Part shown: in pieces, positions 1 to 12,200 of the stretch
Layout of the letters: each line of letters opens with the position of its first letter
How positions within the stretch are numbered: the first letter of the stretch is position 1
Assembly: GCA_031772115.1 (NCBI GenBank)
Contig: JAPDPK010000112.1
Coordinates: 1,054,001 to 1,118,000 of the forward strand
Reading direction: 5' to 3'
DNA length: 64,000 bases
Source: Heritiera littoralis
Lineage: Eukaryota > Streptophyta > Magnoliopsida > Malvales > Malvaceae
The notes under the pieces: generated by a model
What the model saw: only the letters and a program-made list of their open reading frames with translations
Told to the model about the DNA's origin: nothing
Databases searched by the model: none
Position numbers and translations under genes: made by a program

Positions 1-1064
1 GAGTAAGATAAATGATATGTTTACTGCCAGTATATAAATAGGAAATGTTTGCACATATAACCACCTCGTCATGATAGAAATGGTGGAACTGTATAGATAA
101 TGTGGTGCTTAAATGGATAATTCGAGGATTCAATCACAGAATCTAAATTATGAAAAGAGTATATTCCTGGGTATATTCTAAAATTTAAATGATATTGAAT
201 ATACCATAAGAGTAAGAGATGTAATGACCATACTACATGAAAAGAGACATGGAGAGAAAATGATAGTCTCATGAATTATGATTGTAAGAGATGATCTATA
301 GTAAAGTCGGCAAATGAGATGCAGCCTTGGTGGAATAAGTGTGAAAATGAATATTGTGGACAATAAAAAGTCCAAAAGAGAAATGATGATATGGAAGTGA
401 TTAAAGACCGATGATCTAAATAGAATCACTTTCCATTATCAGACATCTAGATTCTCTAGTGCCTTAGTCGAAGTATAAGTGTTAAACGGTGTGAATGTGT
501 ATGTATAGTTCCAGTGAGCCTTACATGTGATGGGAGTCTCTAAGTTGCCATATGCTAATGAGAGATAGCAAAAGGCCTTGAGATCCCAAGTGTATTGATA
601 GCACCGCTCCATACTGATATATATATATATATGAGCGTGAGATGTAAACGCTCCATTATATTGAGAGAGCGTGTGCATGAGATGTGAAAGCTACTGGGAC
701 ACTTACATATAATTGATTAACATGAGTACATGATAGTACCAAATTATGTCGACTCGGCACTAAGTGAGAAGAATGGATGATGAACAGCATAGATCAGCTG
801 TAATATTAAAAATATTATGTATGGCTCTTATATGAAAAGAGTAAAAGTGAATAACTCTCGATTTGAGAAAATGAAATTACATGAGCATAGACATATATAA
901 TGAAAGACAGCATGTAGTGGTCTAAAGTACTATTGATATTGAAAGTGTACTGGCAGTATTATTTGGAGGATGAACTAGAGGTCAGAAGCTGTAAGTATAC
1001 GACATGTACCCCCTTTTGGACTTAAGTTAAATTCGGAGGACCGAATTTCTTAAGGTGGGGAGGA
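1..1064 (+). mobile_element. Internal 3' part of a Ty3/gypsy element, non-coding
   Basis: No recognisable protein is encoded in either strand. The stretch ends in a purine-rich run (about 1052-1064, AAGGTGGGGAGGA) directly before TGTGATAACC, the polypurine tract / 3' LTR junction typical of plant Ty3/gypsy elements. It is therefore read as the tail of an internal region whose coding part and 5' LTR lie left of the window. A short TA run lies near 618-632. Placement in the element rests only on the junction; the first several hundred bases could be another nested repeat. Confidence 0.5.
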
Positions 1065-1316
1065 TGTGATAACCGTAAATTTTTCATTTATTGGAAATTA
1101 TAAATATTGAAAATAAATATTGGAGAAAATAAATCAAAGAGAATAAATAAAATTGTGAGAACGGGATATTCGTGAAAATCCCGAGAATTGAGGAAGTGAC
1201 GAAAATTGGAAATCCAAGTGAAGGAAATTTAATATGGAAAAAAAATATATAAAATAATAATGAAAAGAAGAGATTTAAATTGGATAAATGAAAATCCAAT
1301 TTAAATAAGAAAATCA

Positions 1317-1770
1317 GAAATAAAAATATATATATATACATATTTATATAATTGTATTTTTATATAAATACATATGTATTGAAATACTATACAGTATATA
1401 TTAATATACAGAGGTATATATAGATGTATATATATACTATTTAGTAAAATTAAATAATATATAGGTATATAAATATGATATTTTATGTATATATATATAT
1501 ACATATATAAGAAATGTAAATATTAATTTACATTAAAGTTTAAGAAAATATATAAAGGTTATTTAATTAAAAATATATAAATATACATATATATACTACT
1601 ACTAGGTATATATTTTGTAATATACAATATATATTTTATATATAATATGTATATTGTACTATATTATATATATGAAATAATATATGTATAATATATAGAA
1701 TATATATTATATGTAAAAAATATATTATATAGTATATAGTATATAGTATATAGTGTATTATATACTAAAT
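1317..1770. repeat. AT/TA-rich low-complexity block
   Basis: Almost pure A+T with many short TA runs and interrupted ATAT tracts. No gene signal. It sits inside the long gypsy-type LTR and borders the GC-rich block abruptly. Confidence 0.8.
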
Positions 1771-2299
1771 ATGGAAATAAGACAAAAAAAAAATAAAAAG
1801 GGAAACAAAACAGAAAACGGAAGGAAAGGAAAAATCGGGGAAGGACCCGATCCCTTCCAGCCAGACCGCCGGTGGCGGAGCTGCCACCGCCGGCGAGGGA
1901 AAAAGAAAGGGATGACGTTGCCGGCAAGGGAAGAGAGGAAAGAAGCTGTCGGCGGTGGAAGAAAAGAAAGAAACAGAGGCAGAAAACGCGGCGGAAGCCG
2001 AGAAAGAGGAAAAAGAGGAACGGACGGTGCCGGCCAAATCGGTGGCCGCCACTGCCACCAAAGCACCGCCAGAGAAAGAGGAAGAGGATGGATGCCACCG
2101 GAGGCGCAATGAATGGCGGAGGAGGGCCGGCGAAGAGGAAGGAGAAACCGAACTTATTCCGCCTCGATCTGCAGCCGTGCCGCCGATCCAGACCAACCTG
2201 AGGCCATCGGCAAGTTCGTCTCGATGCCGGCCAGCTGAAGGACGCCCGAACCGCCGAAGAACCGGTCGCCGGCGAGGAATGGTCTGAACCGGTCTGACC

Positions 2300-2480
2300 G
2301 GGAAAGGAAGAGGAAAAAAGAAAAGAAAAAGAAAAGAAAAAGGAAAAAGAAAAAGAAAAAGAAAAAGAAAAAGAAAAAGAAAAAGAAAAGAAAAAGAAAA
2401 GAAGAGAAAGAAAAGAAAAAGAAAGAAAGAAAAAAAAATAGGAAAAAGGAAGAAAAAGAGGAAAAAAGAGAATTTCGGGA
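2300..2480. repeat. Purine-only (GAAAAA)n-like tract
   Basis: A nearly uninterrupted A/G strand built of GAAAAA and GAAA units, following a GC-rich block. The opposite strand is a long polypyrimidine run. Apparent open frames across it, rich in Lys/Arg/Glu or Phe/Ser, reflect this composition and are not genes. Confidence 0.85.
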
Positions 2481-3156
2481 ATTCGGAGATTCCCGAAAAT
2501 TCGACAACTTGAAAATTACGAAAATTCGGAAAGAAATTCCCGAAAATTAAATTTCAGAAAAATGTAATAAATTATGGAAAAATTCTAAAATTTAGAATTT
2601 TTATTTCCAGAAATTATTTTCAGCGATCGGGATAAGGAATCGGGAGAAATGGAGTGCGGGCGCGATCAATAAGAGGAAGTCGCTGACCCGGAAAAGGTAA
2701 GAGATGCATGTGCAGCACTGTAAGGATATTCAGTCTGCATATTTTAAATTTAAAATATTTTATGGAAATATTTTATGAAAATTATTATATGCGTGATTTG
2801 CTTAAATTTTTGGGATGAAGTACTGGCTGGAAATTTTAAGTTGTGTTTTTCCGTGCAGGAGGTTAGTAAATCGGCAGCCGTTATGCTGCCAAAAATTTTC
2901 GAAAAATTTCATAAAACCATATTAAATGATTTTATTTCCAAAAATCGATATTAAATCACGAAAAATAAGGAAATTACTAAATTTCATAAAACATGAATAT
3001 AATGAGATGGAATTTGAAGATTTTCATGTTTTCGAGAATGGTGATAATGAAATCACCGAAAATTCTCGGAATAGATAAATTACTCGAAATACGAGACGAA
3101 AGATGAAGTGAAATACAGTGAATATTTTTATGAATATTTTTATAAATATTCACTAA

Positions 3157-3728
3157 TAGTGCGTTTGGATGAGGAATTTTAAAATTTTGAGACAATTTAA
3201 AATGATGGCATTTCAAAATTTATCATTTTAAAATACTAACATTTATAATTGACTTGTTTGGATAAAAAAATTTTAAAAAGAATTTTTGGATACTAAAATT
3301 TGATTAAATAAAAAATAATTATAAAAGAAAAATAATAATATTATATATTACAAAAAGAAAAATATCAAATAAAATATGCAATATGGGCATCATTAGATTT
3401 GTAAAAATGTATATATATTGTTAATAATATAAAAAATAAAGATATATATTAAATTTAAATAAAACAATATGTTTTTTGTTTTTAACTTTATATTTAATAG
3501 TGGGTCATGTCTAATAAAGTAGGAAAGAGTATTAGGAATTTTGAAAAACCACCTCTTTAGGTGGATTTTCAAAAGGGAATTTAAACATTTCAAGTTCCCT
3601 TTTTAAATCCCTTCTAAATTTTCAAATTCTTCAAAATTTTTTGCCAAACAAGAAATTTGCATTTTAGACTTTTAAATATCTTAATTGAAATGAAATCCCT
3701 CCTTGAAATTCCTCATCCAAACACAACC
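3157..3728. mobile_element. PIF/Harbinger-like MITE nested in the LTR
   Basis: The left end TAGTGCGTTTGGATGAGG matches the inverted right end, whose outward reading is GGTTGTGTTTGGATGAGG, and both continue into GAATTT or AAATTT. TAA flanks both sides (3154-3156 and 3729-3731), fitting the 3-bp TWA target site of PIF/Harbinger elements. It is 572 bp, AT-rich and has no transposase, so it is non-autonomous. Superfamily is inferred from the TSD and the GTTTGG end. Confidence 0.7.
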
Positions 3729-4309
3729 TAAAGGATTTTAACCCTTATGGATTTAAATTATGGAATTATATATTTATATAAATTCCATAAAGGTTTATTT
3801 TATGATGAAAAATACGGTTTTGAAACTGGTTGACATTCCTATCATATTGATGCATGATATGTGATATGTTTAGTCTCGGACGACACCTGATCAGTGATCC
3901 ACCGAGGACAATATAGATTATGGTCATAGATTTGACCGGTTTATTTCTTTACCCTCCGAGATTTATAGTACGATAAGATTGATGTCTATCTTAGACTCCA
4001 TAAATGATAGGTGACATGTTAAAAAGGAAAGTGTTTTACATGACATGGAATATGTCAAACGGAAAATGTGATATATGATGCGTGACATGTGAAAAGAACA
4101 TGTTTCATATAATATGAGAAGAAAATCAATTGAATTATAGCATTTTTACAAAATGCTCATTCCGGTACTGATTATAGTACTGTGAGATGATTCTCATAAG
4201 ACATGAGATACAAACATGTAATATGTTTTCAAAAAGGAAGAATTGATAAATCTAATATTCTTACCATGAATTTAAATGGAATATTAGATTATAAGTGTTA
4301 CACGAGTTC

Positions 4310-5150
4310 TGATAAGATAGTGGAAAGTATATGGCATAAAGGCCATACCAAGTAGATACTCGATTTCTGTACCGTGTGAGCCACCTCTAGAAGACTCAAG
4401 GGACCTAAGTGCTACACGGATACCAGTTGGACCATGGGAGCCACCTCTAGAATCCTTTGAGCACTAAGTGCTACACGAGTTCCGATGTGTTAGTAAGAAG
4501 TTTCTGTACCGTGTGAGCCACCTCTAGAAGACTCAAGGGACTTACGTGCTACACGGATACCAGTTGGACCGTGGGAGCCACCTCTAGAATCCTTTGAGCA
4601 CTAAGTGCTACACGAGTTCCGATGTGTTAGTAAGAAGTTTCTGTACCGTGTGAGCCACCTCTAGAAGACTCAAGGGACCTAAGTGCCACATAGATTCTTT
4701 GTGAACTATGGGGAGCCACCTCTAGAATCCTTTGAGCACTCAGTGCTGCATGAGTTCCGATGTGTTAGTAAGAAGTTTCTGTACCGTGTGAGCTACCTGT
4801 AGAAGACTCAAGGGACCTAAGTGCTACATAGATTCTTTGTGAACTATGGGGAGCCACCCCTAGAATCCTTTGAGCACTAAGTGCTGCACGAGTTCCGATG
4901 TGTTAGTAAGAAGTTTTTGTACCGTGTGAGCCACCTCTAGAAGACTCAAGGGACTTAAGTGCTACATAGATTCTTTGTGAACTATGGAGAGCCACCTCTA
5001 GAATCCTTTAAGAACTAAGTGCTACACGAGTTCCGATGTGTTAGTAAGAAGTCTGTGTCCTAAAGGCCAAACCGAGTGAAGACTCGATTTCTGTACCGTG
5101 GGAGCCACCTCTAGAATCCCGAAGGACCTACGTGCTACACGAGTTCCTCG
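4310..5150. repeat. Minisatellite, 138-bp period, about six copies
   Basis: The anchor TCCGATGTGTTAG occurs at 4481, 4618, 4756, 4894 and 5032, giving spacings of 137, 138, 138 and 138. Each unit holds two versions of GAGCCACCTCTAGAA (60 and 78 bp apart), so the 138-mer is itself a diverged dimer. The outermost copies are degraded. It lies within the gypsy-type LTR. Confidence 0.9.
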
Positions 5151-6233
5151 ATATGACACTTAACTCCATAGCTAGTTAGGATGGATGTCGTAACTGAATC
5201 AGTGAATCGGGGCTTACGCCTAAAGTGATTTAAGTAATTCGGTTATATTGGAACTATTTTCAATGAGTTAAGCTATACGCTTAAAGTTTATTGACTTTCG
5301 TTTTGTAAATGGATTGATTTATTAACTTGCATAGTAATCGAATTATCGACGTGTATAGTGACTAATCTACCGAAGTGCTTGCTGCTTTGCTAATGTGATA
5401 AGTGGAATAGATTTTAATATTCTTATTTTAATTTTAATTTTTAAATTGAATAATAGATAATAAATGATTTATATGTTATACGAAAAGGAATTAATAGCTT
5501 ATTTTGCTATTTAAAGTTCTGTACTAATTATGATTGTACAGTAAAATATGAAATGAGTTTTAAAGAAATAAGATGATGATTTAACTAATATTCTTTTCAA
5601 GGAATATACGAATATTAATTATTTTATTTAAATGCTTTATTTCATAAAAGCACCATTTTGAAAAGAATATGAAAAGGTTATGAAAATGGAAAAGGAAAAG
5701 GATTTATTAATTCAAAACGAAATGAAAATTTCTCTCTACAGTTGCTTCTAGGTTCCGTAACAAGTATGGTATTCTAAAATACCTACCTTACTCCATTCGG
5801 ATCCTTAGGCGACTGTAGTATCCTTCCTACATGCGAGCCTAGAGCCCATAGGAAAAATGAAAAAGATTTTCAGCATATAGGAAGCTGAGTATCAAGTGAG
5901 GCATATAATTCCCTTACTGAGCCGTGGTTTTGCTCACCCCTTAATTTTAAACATTTCAGGTTTTGATGATTGTGAGTTCAGTGGATTGTGGATCCCAACT
6001 GTATACGAAGGAAAATGTGACAGACCGACTGAGTTATTTGAGGTATGATCATTTATTTTCTGTATTTAGACATGTCAACAGTACTACTTATCTGATTAAT
6101 TACAATAGGGGATGTGTATAATATAAACAATGTTATGTAAAATTGTTTAACAGTTAGTACAAGTGAAGTATCACGGACAGCCCAACCGGTTAAGTTGTGT
6201 ATAATAAGGTGAAAAATATGGTCACGGGTCGTG

Positions 6234-6567
6234 AAAAAAACAATGTTTCAATTCAAAACAAATTTTAAAAAATTAATAGTTTTGGATCTTAATTTCACAT
6301 AAATTTAGCTCTGATACCAAATAAGAAAATTTATTTAATAAGCTTATATTAAAAATTGAACACTAAATATTTATAAACATTAAATTAAGCGTACTTGTTT
6401 GAGTAGATATCATCGCAAGATCATCACAAGAGGAAGCAGCTACAATTATCAAAATCCTGACAAGCTAGTTTTTCTCTTCTTCTTCCCTTTTCAGGTGACT
6501 ATTAATGGGTAGTACTAGTAACGTGAGAAGTGAAGAGGGACTTTACCTTATATATGTATACACATAT
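6234..6567 (-). mobile_element. Remnant of an LTR element with reversed tRNA-Met primer site
   Basis: GCTCTGATACCA near 6308-6319 is the reverse complement of the primer binding site TGGTATCAGAGC used by many plant copia elements. If real, the sequence to its right would be a minus-strand LTR fragment and that to its left internal sequence. No partner LTR or coding sequence was found, so this is tentative. Confidence 0.35.
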
Positions 6568-7864
6568 TGTTGGCTCTATAGGCTATACCGAGAGGGGGGT
6601 GAATTGGTTTTTCGCTAACCTTAAGTTCGTTTTTCGATTCTTATAAATTCTCTAGCCTATATTGATATTTTCTAAGTTCTCTAGACTACTCAATTATGCA
6701 ATATAGATTCAATGCAATAAACACAAATATAATTGCAAATAAGTAAAGAGAATAAGGATAGAGAAATTTATGCAAGTGATTTATAGAGGTTCGGCAACCT
6801 TGCCTACGTCCTCTACCTTGAGACGCTCCCAAGGATTTTTCCCAAATTCACTATCTTTGAATTTGTATTACACTCCCTCTTTTTCAAGGCTCAAGAGAAA
6901 TCTCTCTCTTTTTCTAGGCTTAAGAGAAACCTCCCTCTTTTTCTTAGGCTAAAGAGAGACCTCCCCTTTTACAAGGAATGATTGTGTTTACAAATTGTGT
7001 AATCAAAGAAGGGCATCTAGAAAGGCAAGTGATTACAATGTTTAAGCACAAGGAAAAAGCCTATACAAAATTTGTGCTATTCTATACAAAGAATATGAGA
7101 ATGATGGAAGATGAAGACTTTGTAGCTCTTGATTTGTTGTTGAGGCTTGAGGAAAATGAAGAAGATGATGAATAGAATTTCTGAGCAGTTCCTCATTCTT
7201 TCTTTAGCTTCTAAGCCTCTATTTATAGTCCCTTATATGTATTCTAGCTGTTGGGTGGAGCCAAAACTTGAATATGACCGTTGTCTCACAAAAACTAGCC
7301 GTTACAGGCTATTTTCGGGCAAAGAGATCGATCCCAAGCTTCCAGGATGTTAAATCTGGGCTTGAGGATCATTCTGCCATGAAGGGATCGATCCCTTCCC
7401 TTAGGGGATCGATCCCACGCCTCCAGAAAGCTATTTCCTGCACTTTTTGGGTTAGAAATGATGTGGTCTTTGATCCTAATTCAACCCAAAACATTTTGGC
7501 ATTTTTGTGGGAGTTTTTCTTGACTTTCTCTGATGATAACATGGTCCAAAAATTCATCAAGTGATTTTCTAAAATATTCAAAACATTTTATGAAGTATTA
7601 AGACTAATAAGAATATGTAATTAAATCATGGTCTTAATGTTTGATATGATCACTTGAAAATGGATTGAAAAAATCATGTGTGATAAGGCAAATTTACAAT
7701 ATGAATTATAACATTAAATCTTACTTAAGTTTTTGTCATTTCAAAATATATATAGCAATTTAAAGCTAACACATATATCTTTTACTAAAATCCTAATGGT
7801 CCCCTAATCAAGGGATTATAGAGTTTTAAGGCTTACACAATCATCATGCTATACTGACCCAACA
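6568..7864. mobile_element. LTR-like interspersed repeat, TGTTGG...CCAACA
   Basis: A 1297-bp stretch begins TGTTGG and ends CCCAACA, the short inverted TG...CA style of an LTR. Just inside the left end is GAGAGGGGGGTGAATTGG, which I recall from dispersed plant repeats of uncertain class. No coding sequence is convincing; small open frames at 6770-7564 look fortuitous. Two perfect GGGATCGATCCC palindromes lie at 7384-7395 and 7405-7416. No target duplication is visible, so solo-LTR status and borders are uncertain. Confidence 0.45.
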
Positions 7865-8894
7865 AGATGTGCAAAGCCCATACTATGTATGAATTTGACT
7901 CATTTGTATGTTTCGTATATCAGGACTAAATCATCAGTCAGTTTTATTAAACCATAAAATTGGAGATGGTAATGGGTACCCTATAAATGAGTATCTGACA
8001 CTATCCAATTCGATTAAGTAGGATTAAGGTAGTATATAATTGGGTTCGAGTAGGATTCATGTAGTAAAATTACTACCCCCACAGGTTTGAGTGGTTATCT
8101 TATGATACCCTTATCCGAACTCATTTATAAATAATAATTAATTAATATGATATTTATATTCTTTATATATAAATTATTTATTATTAATATTGTATTTAAT
8201 TAAATTAATTCATTAAATATCATAATTATGCTTTTTAACTTTAATTTATTTTTATGAGTTAAATTAAATTTATTAATTTAATTTTTTAATAAGTTATTCT
8301 AAAATTAATTTTTGATTTAAATTAAAGTCAAACTTTGACTTAAGAAAATGATATTTAATGAGTTCGGATAATTGAACAGGTATTTTTCATTTTATAGTGT
8401 TTGGGTTCGGGTAACACAAAAAAGAATAATCCGGTAATTAATTGAGTTTAGGTATTATAAAATCTACTTAGGTTCAGTTATCTCAAAATTGTTGGATACT
8501 CGACCTATTTATATTCCTATATAAAATCACTAATTAATAGCAGTCCACAATAAAATTTTTCAACAATTTAAAATTGATAATATAAAAAAACTATTTTGTC
8601 ATTATAGGATATCCGTAATTTTCTTAAGACTTCATTAGATTTGTTGAATTATAGTCTTTACGTTGAAATTTTGTTATTAAATTTTCAATTAGAAATCAAT
8701 TTAATACAAAAATTCTCTTACTAGTTACTAGTAAGGATACAAAATATGTGATCTTAATAAAAATATTTTTATTATTCATTGAAAAGATGAAGAAGAAGAA
8801 TAAGAAGATGTTCACTCTTCTTTGTTCAATAAAAAAAATCTTTCATTTTTAATTAAAAAAATATATAAAATGTTTAGAAAATAGTATTGGTATC
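7865..8894. other. AT-rich intergenic DNA
   Basis: No gene, RNA or clean repeat boundary seen. Short GGGTACCC- and GGTTCGGGT-containing stretches at 7970-8110 and 8390-8420 look like decayed repeat sequence. Confidence 0.6.
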
Positions 8895-8902
8895 AGTTAA
8901 AA

Positions 8903-9206
8903 GGCTTAATACCTAAGTATATCATCCACGTTTGTCACAAAATGAAATTAAGTCCTCAACGTTTAATTGTATGAAAAATAATCCTAAACGTTTCAAAATA
9001 ATAGAATTAAGAACATTTCTCCTTAATTTTCTCTAACACTGTTAAGTTTTATTACTATGCAATGGTAAAGGAAATAAAAAAATTTAATAGAAATGTCCTT
9101 AATTATATATTTTGAAATGTTTAAGATTAATTTTTATGCAATTGAACGTTGAAGATTTAATTTTATTTTGTGACAAACGTAGATGACATATTTGAGTATT
9201 AAACCT
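8903..9206. mobile_element. Foldback MITE with 8-bp flanking repeat
   Basis: GGCTTAATAC at the left end and GTATTAAACC at the right begin inverted arms of about 100 bp that match with scattered differences (for instance both carry ACGTTTGTCACAAAAT on opposite strands). The 304-bp unit is flanked by AGTTAAAA at 8895-8902 and 9207-9214; one more base outward is a mismatch, so a 9-bp Mutator-type duplication with one change is possible. No coding capacity. Confidence 0.8.
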
Positions 9207-9214
9207 AGTTAAAA

Positions 9215-9794
9215 AGAGGAATCAATTCTCAACTCCGCGTGTCCGGATGTGCTTACGATCAAGTGCGCCCCAAACAAACAAAAGAATTCTGGCACTTCAT
9301 ACATGCGCGACACGTGTGGTGCGCCACACTTAAAAGAGCAGTTACCAAAGTCATGTTTGAACCGTCAGATCATCTGAATTTCCCAGCGAATATTTGATTG
9401 CTAAGCCGTTGGATTGGACGAGGTTTGCACGGCAGAAGGGAACACGTGTGAAGCCATTTGCATGTATTTTATTTTTATAATAATTAATTATTAAATATTT
9501 TCAATAAATTAGTTTTTTTAATAAAATAAAAAAGGCTGAGCCAAGCTAAACGACAAAAGGGAACTGTAAAATAAAGAGGTCTGTGAGGAATCATTACTCG
9601 TCGGAGCGAGCTCTTTTCTAGTGGGGTCCACTTTTTTTGGCCCCACTAAATCATAGCATTTGATGACCAGATTTGACGCTGTTTAACTTATTATCTGGGT
9701 CCCACCAAAAATGATGTGGCACAGTGAATTTACTCTTTAACCACATTCCTCCAAAGAGTACGACTGTAGCCTGCATGAGTTTTTTTTTTTGAAG
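9215..9794. other. Intergenic DNA with two CACGTG motifs
   Basis: No gene seen. Two G-box hexamers (CACGTG) at 9311-9316 and 9443-9448 lie in a GC-richer patch. Both are more than 2.7 kb from the nearest gene start, so no regulatory role is claimed. Confidence 0.5.
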
Positions 9795-9805
9795 GAGCAA
9801 AAGTA

Positions 9806-10055
9806 ATTTTTTTTGGTTACAAAAATGGGTGGCAGGGCTGACCTACCGACAGGAAACATTACGTTTTTTCATCCCACATATATTTGGATTATCTCTCACC
9901 GTACCTATATCGGGGTCGAAGCTTAAAGAATCATCGTGAGCTGAATTATTTCAAGACGTAAATATATCACCTCATCAAGAGCCACCAATAAGCCTCGAAT
10001 CTAAATATTAAGCGAGGCAGCTCAAGTTCTTACCGACTGAACCCACTCTTAAGAC
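9806..10055 (-). mobile_element. tRNA-derived SINE, first of an adjoining pair
   Basis: On the minus strand the head carries an A-box-like GTTCAGTCGGTAAGAAC (plus 10026-10042) and a B-box-like AGATTCGAGGC (plus 9992-10002), and the tail is a run of A (poly-T on the plus strand after 9806). GAGCAAAAGTA flanks both sides (9795-9805 and 10056-10066). Length is about 250 bp. The structure is that of a Pol III-transcribed SINE mobilised by LINE machinery. Confidence 0.75.
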
Positions 10056-10067
10056 GAGCAAAAGTAT

Positions 10068-10265
10068 ATTTTTTTTTTATCTAGATCATCCGGTATCTCC
10101 ATACCTTTGATATAGACTAATTCGAACTCGAGTCGGGCAAGACCCAAAGGGCGGCAAAGCTCTCCCTCAAGAGTTTTAACACAGCTGCATACCCAGGGAC
10201 TCGAACTCGAGACTTCTGGTTAAGCTAGAACAGCCTCCTACCAACTGATCTACGTGCTTTTGGGT
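10068..10265 (-). mobile_element. tRNA-derived SINE (Au-like), second of the pair
   Basis: The minus-strand head has TAGATCAGTTGGTAGG (A box; plus 10237-10252) and GAGTTCGAGTCCC (B box; plus 10196-10208). The body contains GGTCTTGCCCGACTCGAGTT and ends ACCGGATGATCTAGAT followed by poly-A, a body style I recall from Au-type plant SINEs. A perfect 11-bp duplication AGCAAAAGTAT flanks it (10057-10067 and 10266-10276). Length 198 bp. Confidence 0.85.
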
Positions 10266-10276
10266 AGCAAAAGTAT

Positions 10277-12200
10277 TTTAACAAGAGAAATTTTAGTAAC
10301 TTTTTTTTACTATATAAACAATTTACTTTTGAGATGTCTTGTCTACCTCAATTTTTATTCCATTAAAAAATCTGTTTATTTTTAATGCAATAGTCAAGAT
10401 CAACAAAAGAATGAAATATATTAAAACTTTACTTATTTATTTTTTATTATCTCTTATCAAATCATTATTTAAAATTAAAATTTTTTTAGTGAAATTAACT
10501 TTAATTATTACTCTATCTTTTTTTGGTTGAATTCTTTGATATTTAGAATGCACTTTAGGTCACAAGATAAAGATCTTTTTATGTAGAAACTATTTCAAAA
10601 ATTAAATATTAATACATCAAGTTTATGAATGTGTCTTTAAAATTGTTCAATAAAAGATTAAATTTAAGTAAAATATGAGATACGAGATATGCCCATATAA
10701 CATTAGATATAAGATTGATTTTTGTTTAGATTTTGTGATTGATGCTAATCTAAGATAATTTAATCTAGTGAGTATTCAAACATAAGATTTTTCACAAGAA
10801 ATTGTTTTTATTCTAAAATTTTGTGAGATATCGTACCGCTAAATTAATCCTTTAAGTTGAGAGATAGTTTTGTTCATGTTAAAAAACAGTATTACAACAT
10901 TTAAAATTCATCTAATAATCTAAAACAATAATTGTAGTGCATGGGGTAGCTTAAAAAAACAGTTAAAAATTTATTTTATGCAATACAAATCCTGAGAGCC
11001 AAATAATATGCAGCTTAAAAGGGCAGTTTGGTCATTAAAGGTAGGGCAGTGTCAGTACTTTAGCAAGAACTTGCACCGCGTTTGGATCAATGCAAAACCA
11101 AGCTTGGGGTGGGTCTCAAAAAGTCCCAGTCTTTAGCTCAGTTTAAGCACCGACGGAGAAAATAAATATGTTTCAAAAAACTAAAGCAAACAGGTCCTTG
11201 ACGTCGTTAAACGCAACGAAAACCATTGGCGTTAAATAGACGTTTTTGTTGGTGAATTAAGCTCTGAACCCAGCACTCCGCTTTTGTCTTTTTGTGCTGA
11301 GAAGGGACTACCCTTAGAAAGGCAAACAATATATACTCTTTTTTTTCATTAATATATACTCTTTAAGCTTTTATCTTTAACCATTGGAATTTTTAATGTC
11401 TATATTCAATGGACCATTTTATGGTCTGAATACAAAGTTTTTTTTTTTTTTTTCAAATTCTTTCATTGGCCATTTACATTTTATTATTAAGAAAACAGAA
11501 ATTGTTATACCGTAAAAAGAAGAAAATAGTTGGTTTTGATTTTTTAAAGTATATAATTTGAAACTTGAATATTTGATCCTTGATGAGTTTACATTTTATA
11601 TATATTTAAGATATATTTCTTTATTTAAATATGTCATTTGTCACCCTAAGATAAGTTACTACTTCTAACAAGGTAAATCCATGTTTTATTTCATGTTGAA
11701 GGCATCGAAACCAAATTTGACATATTAAAAGCTCATTATTTTTTAAATAAAAGGAAATCATACATCATTAAACAAATTAAAATTTTGATTGTTTAAGTAG
11801 AAATGCTTAAAATGATTTATATTTTATGCATCATTAGTATAAGAATTTTATACATTATCTTTAAATCATAAAATAATAATTAATTTATAAATATTTATTT
11901 TTAAATTTTATGAATTAATAAAAAATCATGTTATGATTCGTTTTTTTACATTAATAGTAAATCAAATATAAATGCAATAACTAACTAAATAATGTATATG
12001 ATGAATTTTTTATTTTTGAAAATATCGAGTTATTATCACATTAAATGTTTTTGTTTACTTAAAAATTACTAGATATTATCAGGTTATTCGATGATTGATT
12101 TTTTAAAAAGGTTAGAATAAAAAATCAATAGTTTTATCACGGAAATAAAATTAAAAATCCGAAAAGGAATAGAATTGAAAATGAAAAGTTGATGATGGAG
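10277..12200. other. AT-rich intergenic DNA upstream of the FLZ gene
   Basis: No coding, RNA or mobile-element signal could be defended. The 3' few hundred bases probably include the FLZ promoter; no clear TATA box stands out. Confidence 0.6.

Larger units (their letters stand above)
1065..6233 (+). repeat. Very long 3' LTR of a Ty3/gypsy (Tekay/Del-like) element
   Basis: It starts TGTGATAACC right after a polypurine tract and ends around GGTCACGGGTCGTG, a 3' end style seen in Del/Tekay-type LTRs. At about 5.2 kb (4.6 kb without the nested MITE) it is unusually long. In order it holds an AT/TA-rich block (about 1317-1770), a GC-rich block (about 1840-2290), a GAAAAA-type purine tract (about 2300-2480), the MITE at 3157-3728 and a 138-bp minisatellite (about 4310-5150). 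The 3' border is not fixed because the other LTR and the target duplication are outside the window. Lineage is inferred from the terminal style, not from pol. Confidence 0.5.

Noticed and set aside
1664..2287. Several overlapping open frames of 100-144 codons on both strands in the GC-rich and purine-rich part of the gypsy LTR.
   Set aside because: Biased composition removes stop codons in many frames at once; no domain is visible and the region is inside an LTR.
4310..5150. Regular direct repeats that could suggest a CRISPR-like array.
   Set aside because: The units are contiguous 138-bp repeats without unique spacers, in plant nuclear DNA.
6770..7581. Open frames of 60-98 codons on both strands.
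   Set aside because: They overlap each other, have no recognisable domain and lie inside an LTR-like repeat.
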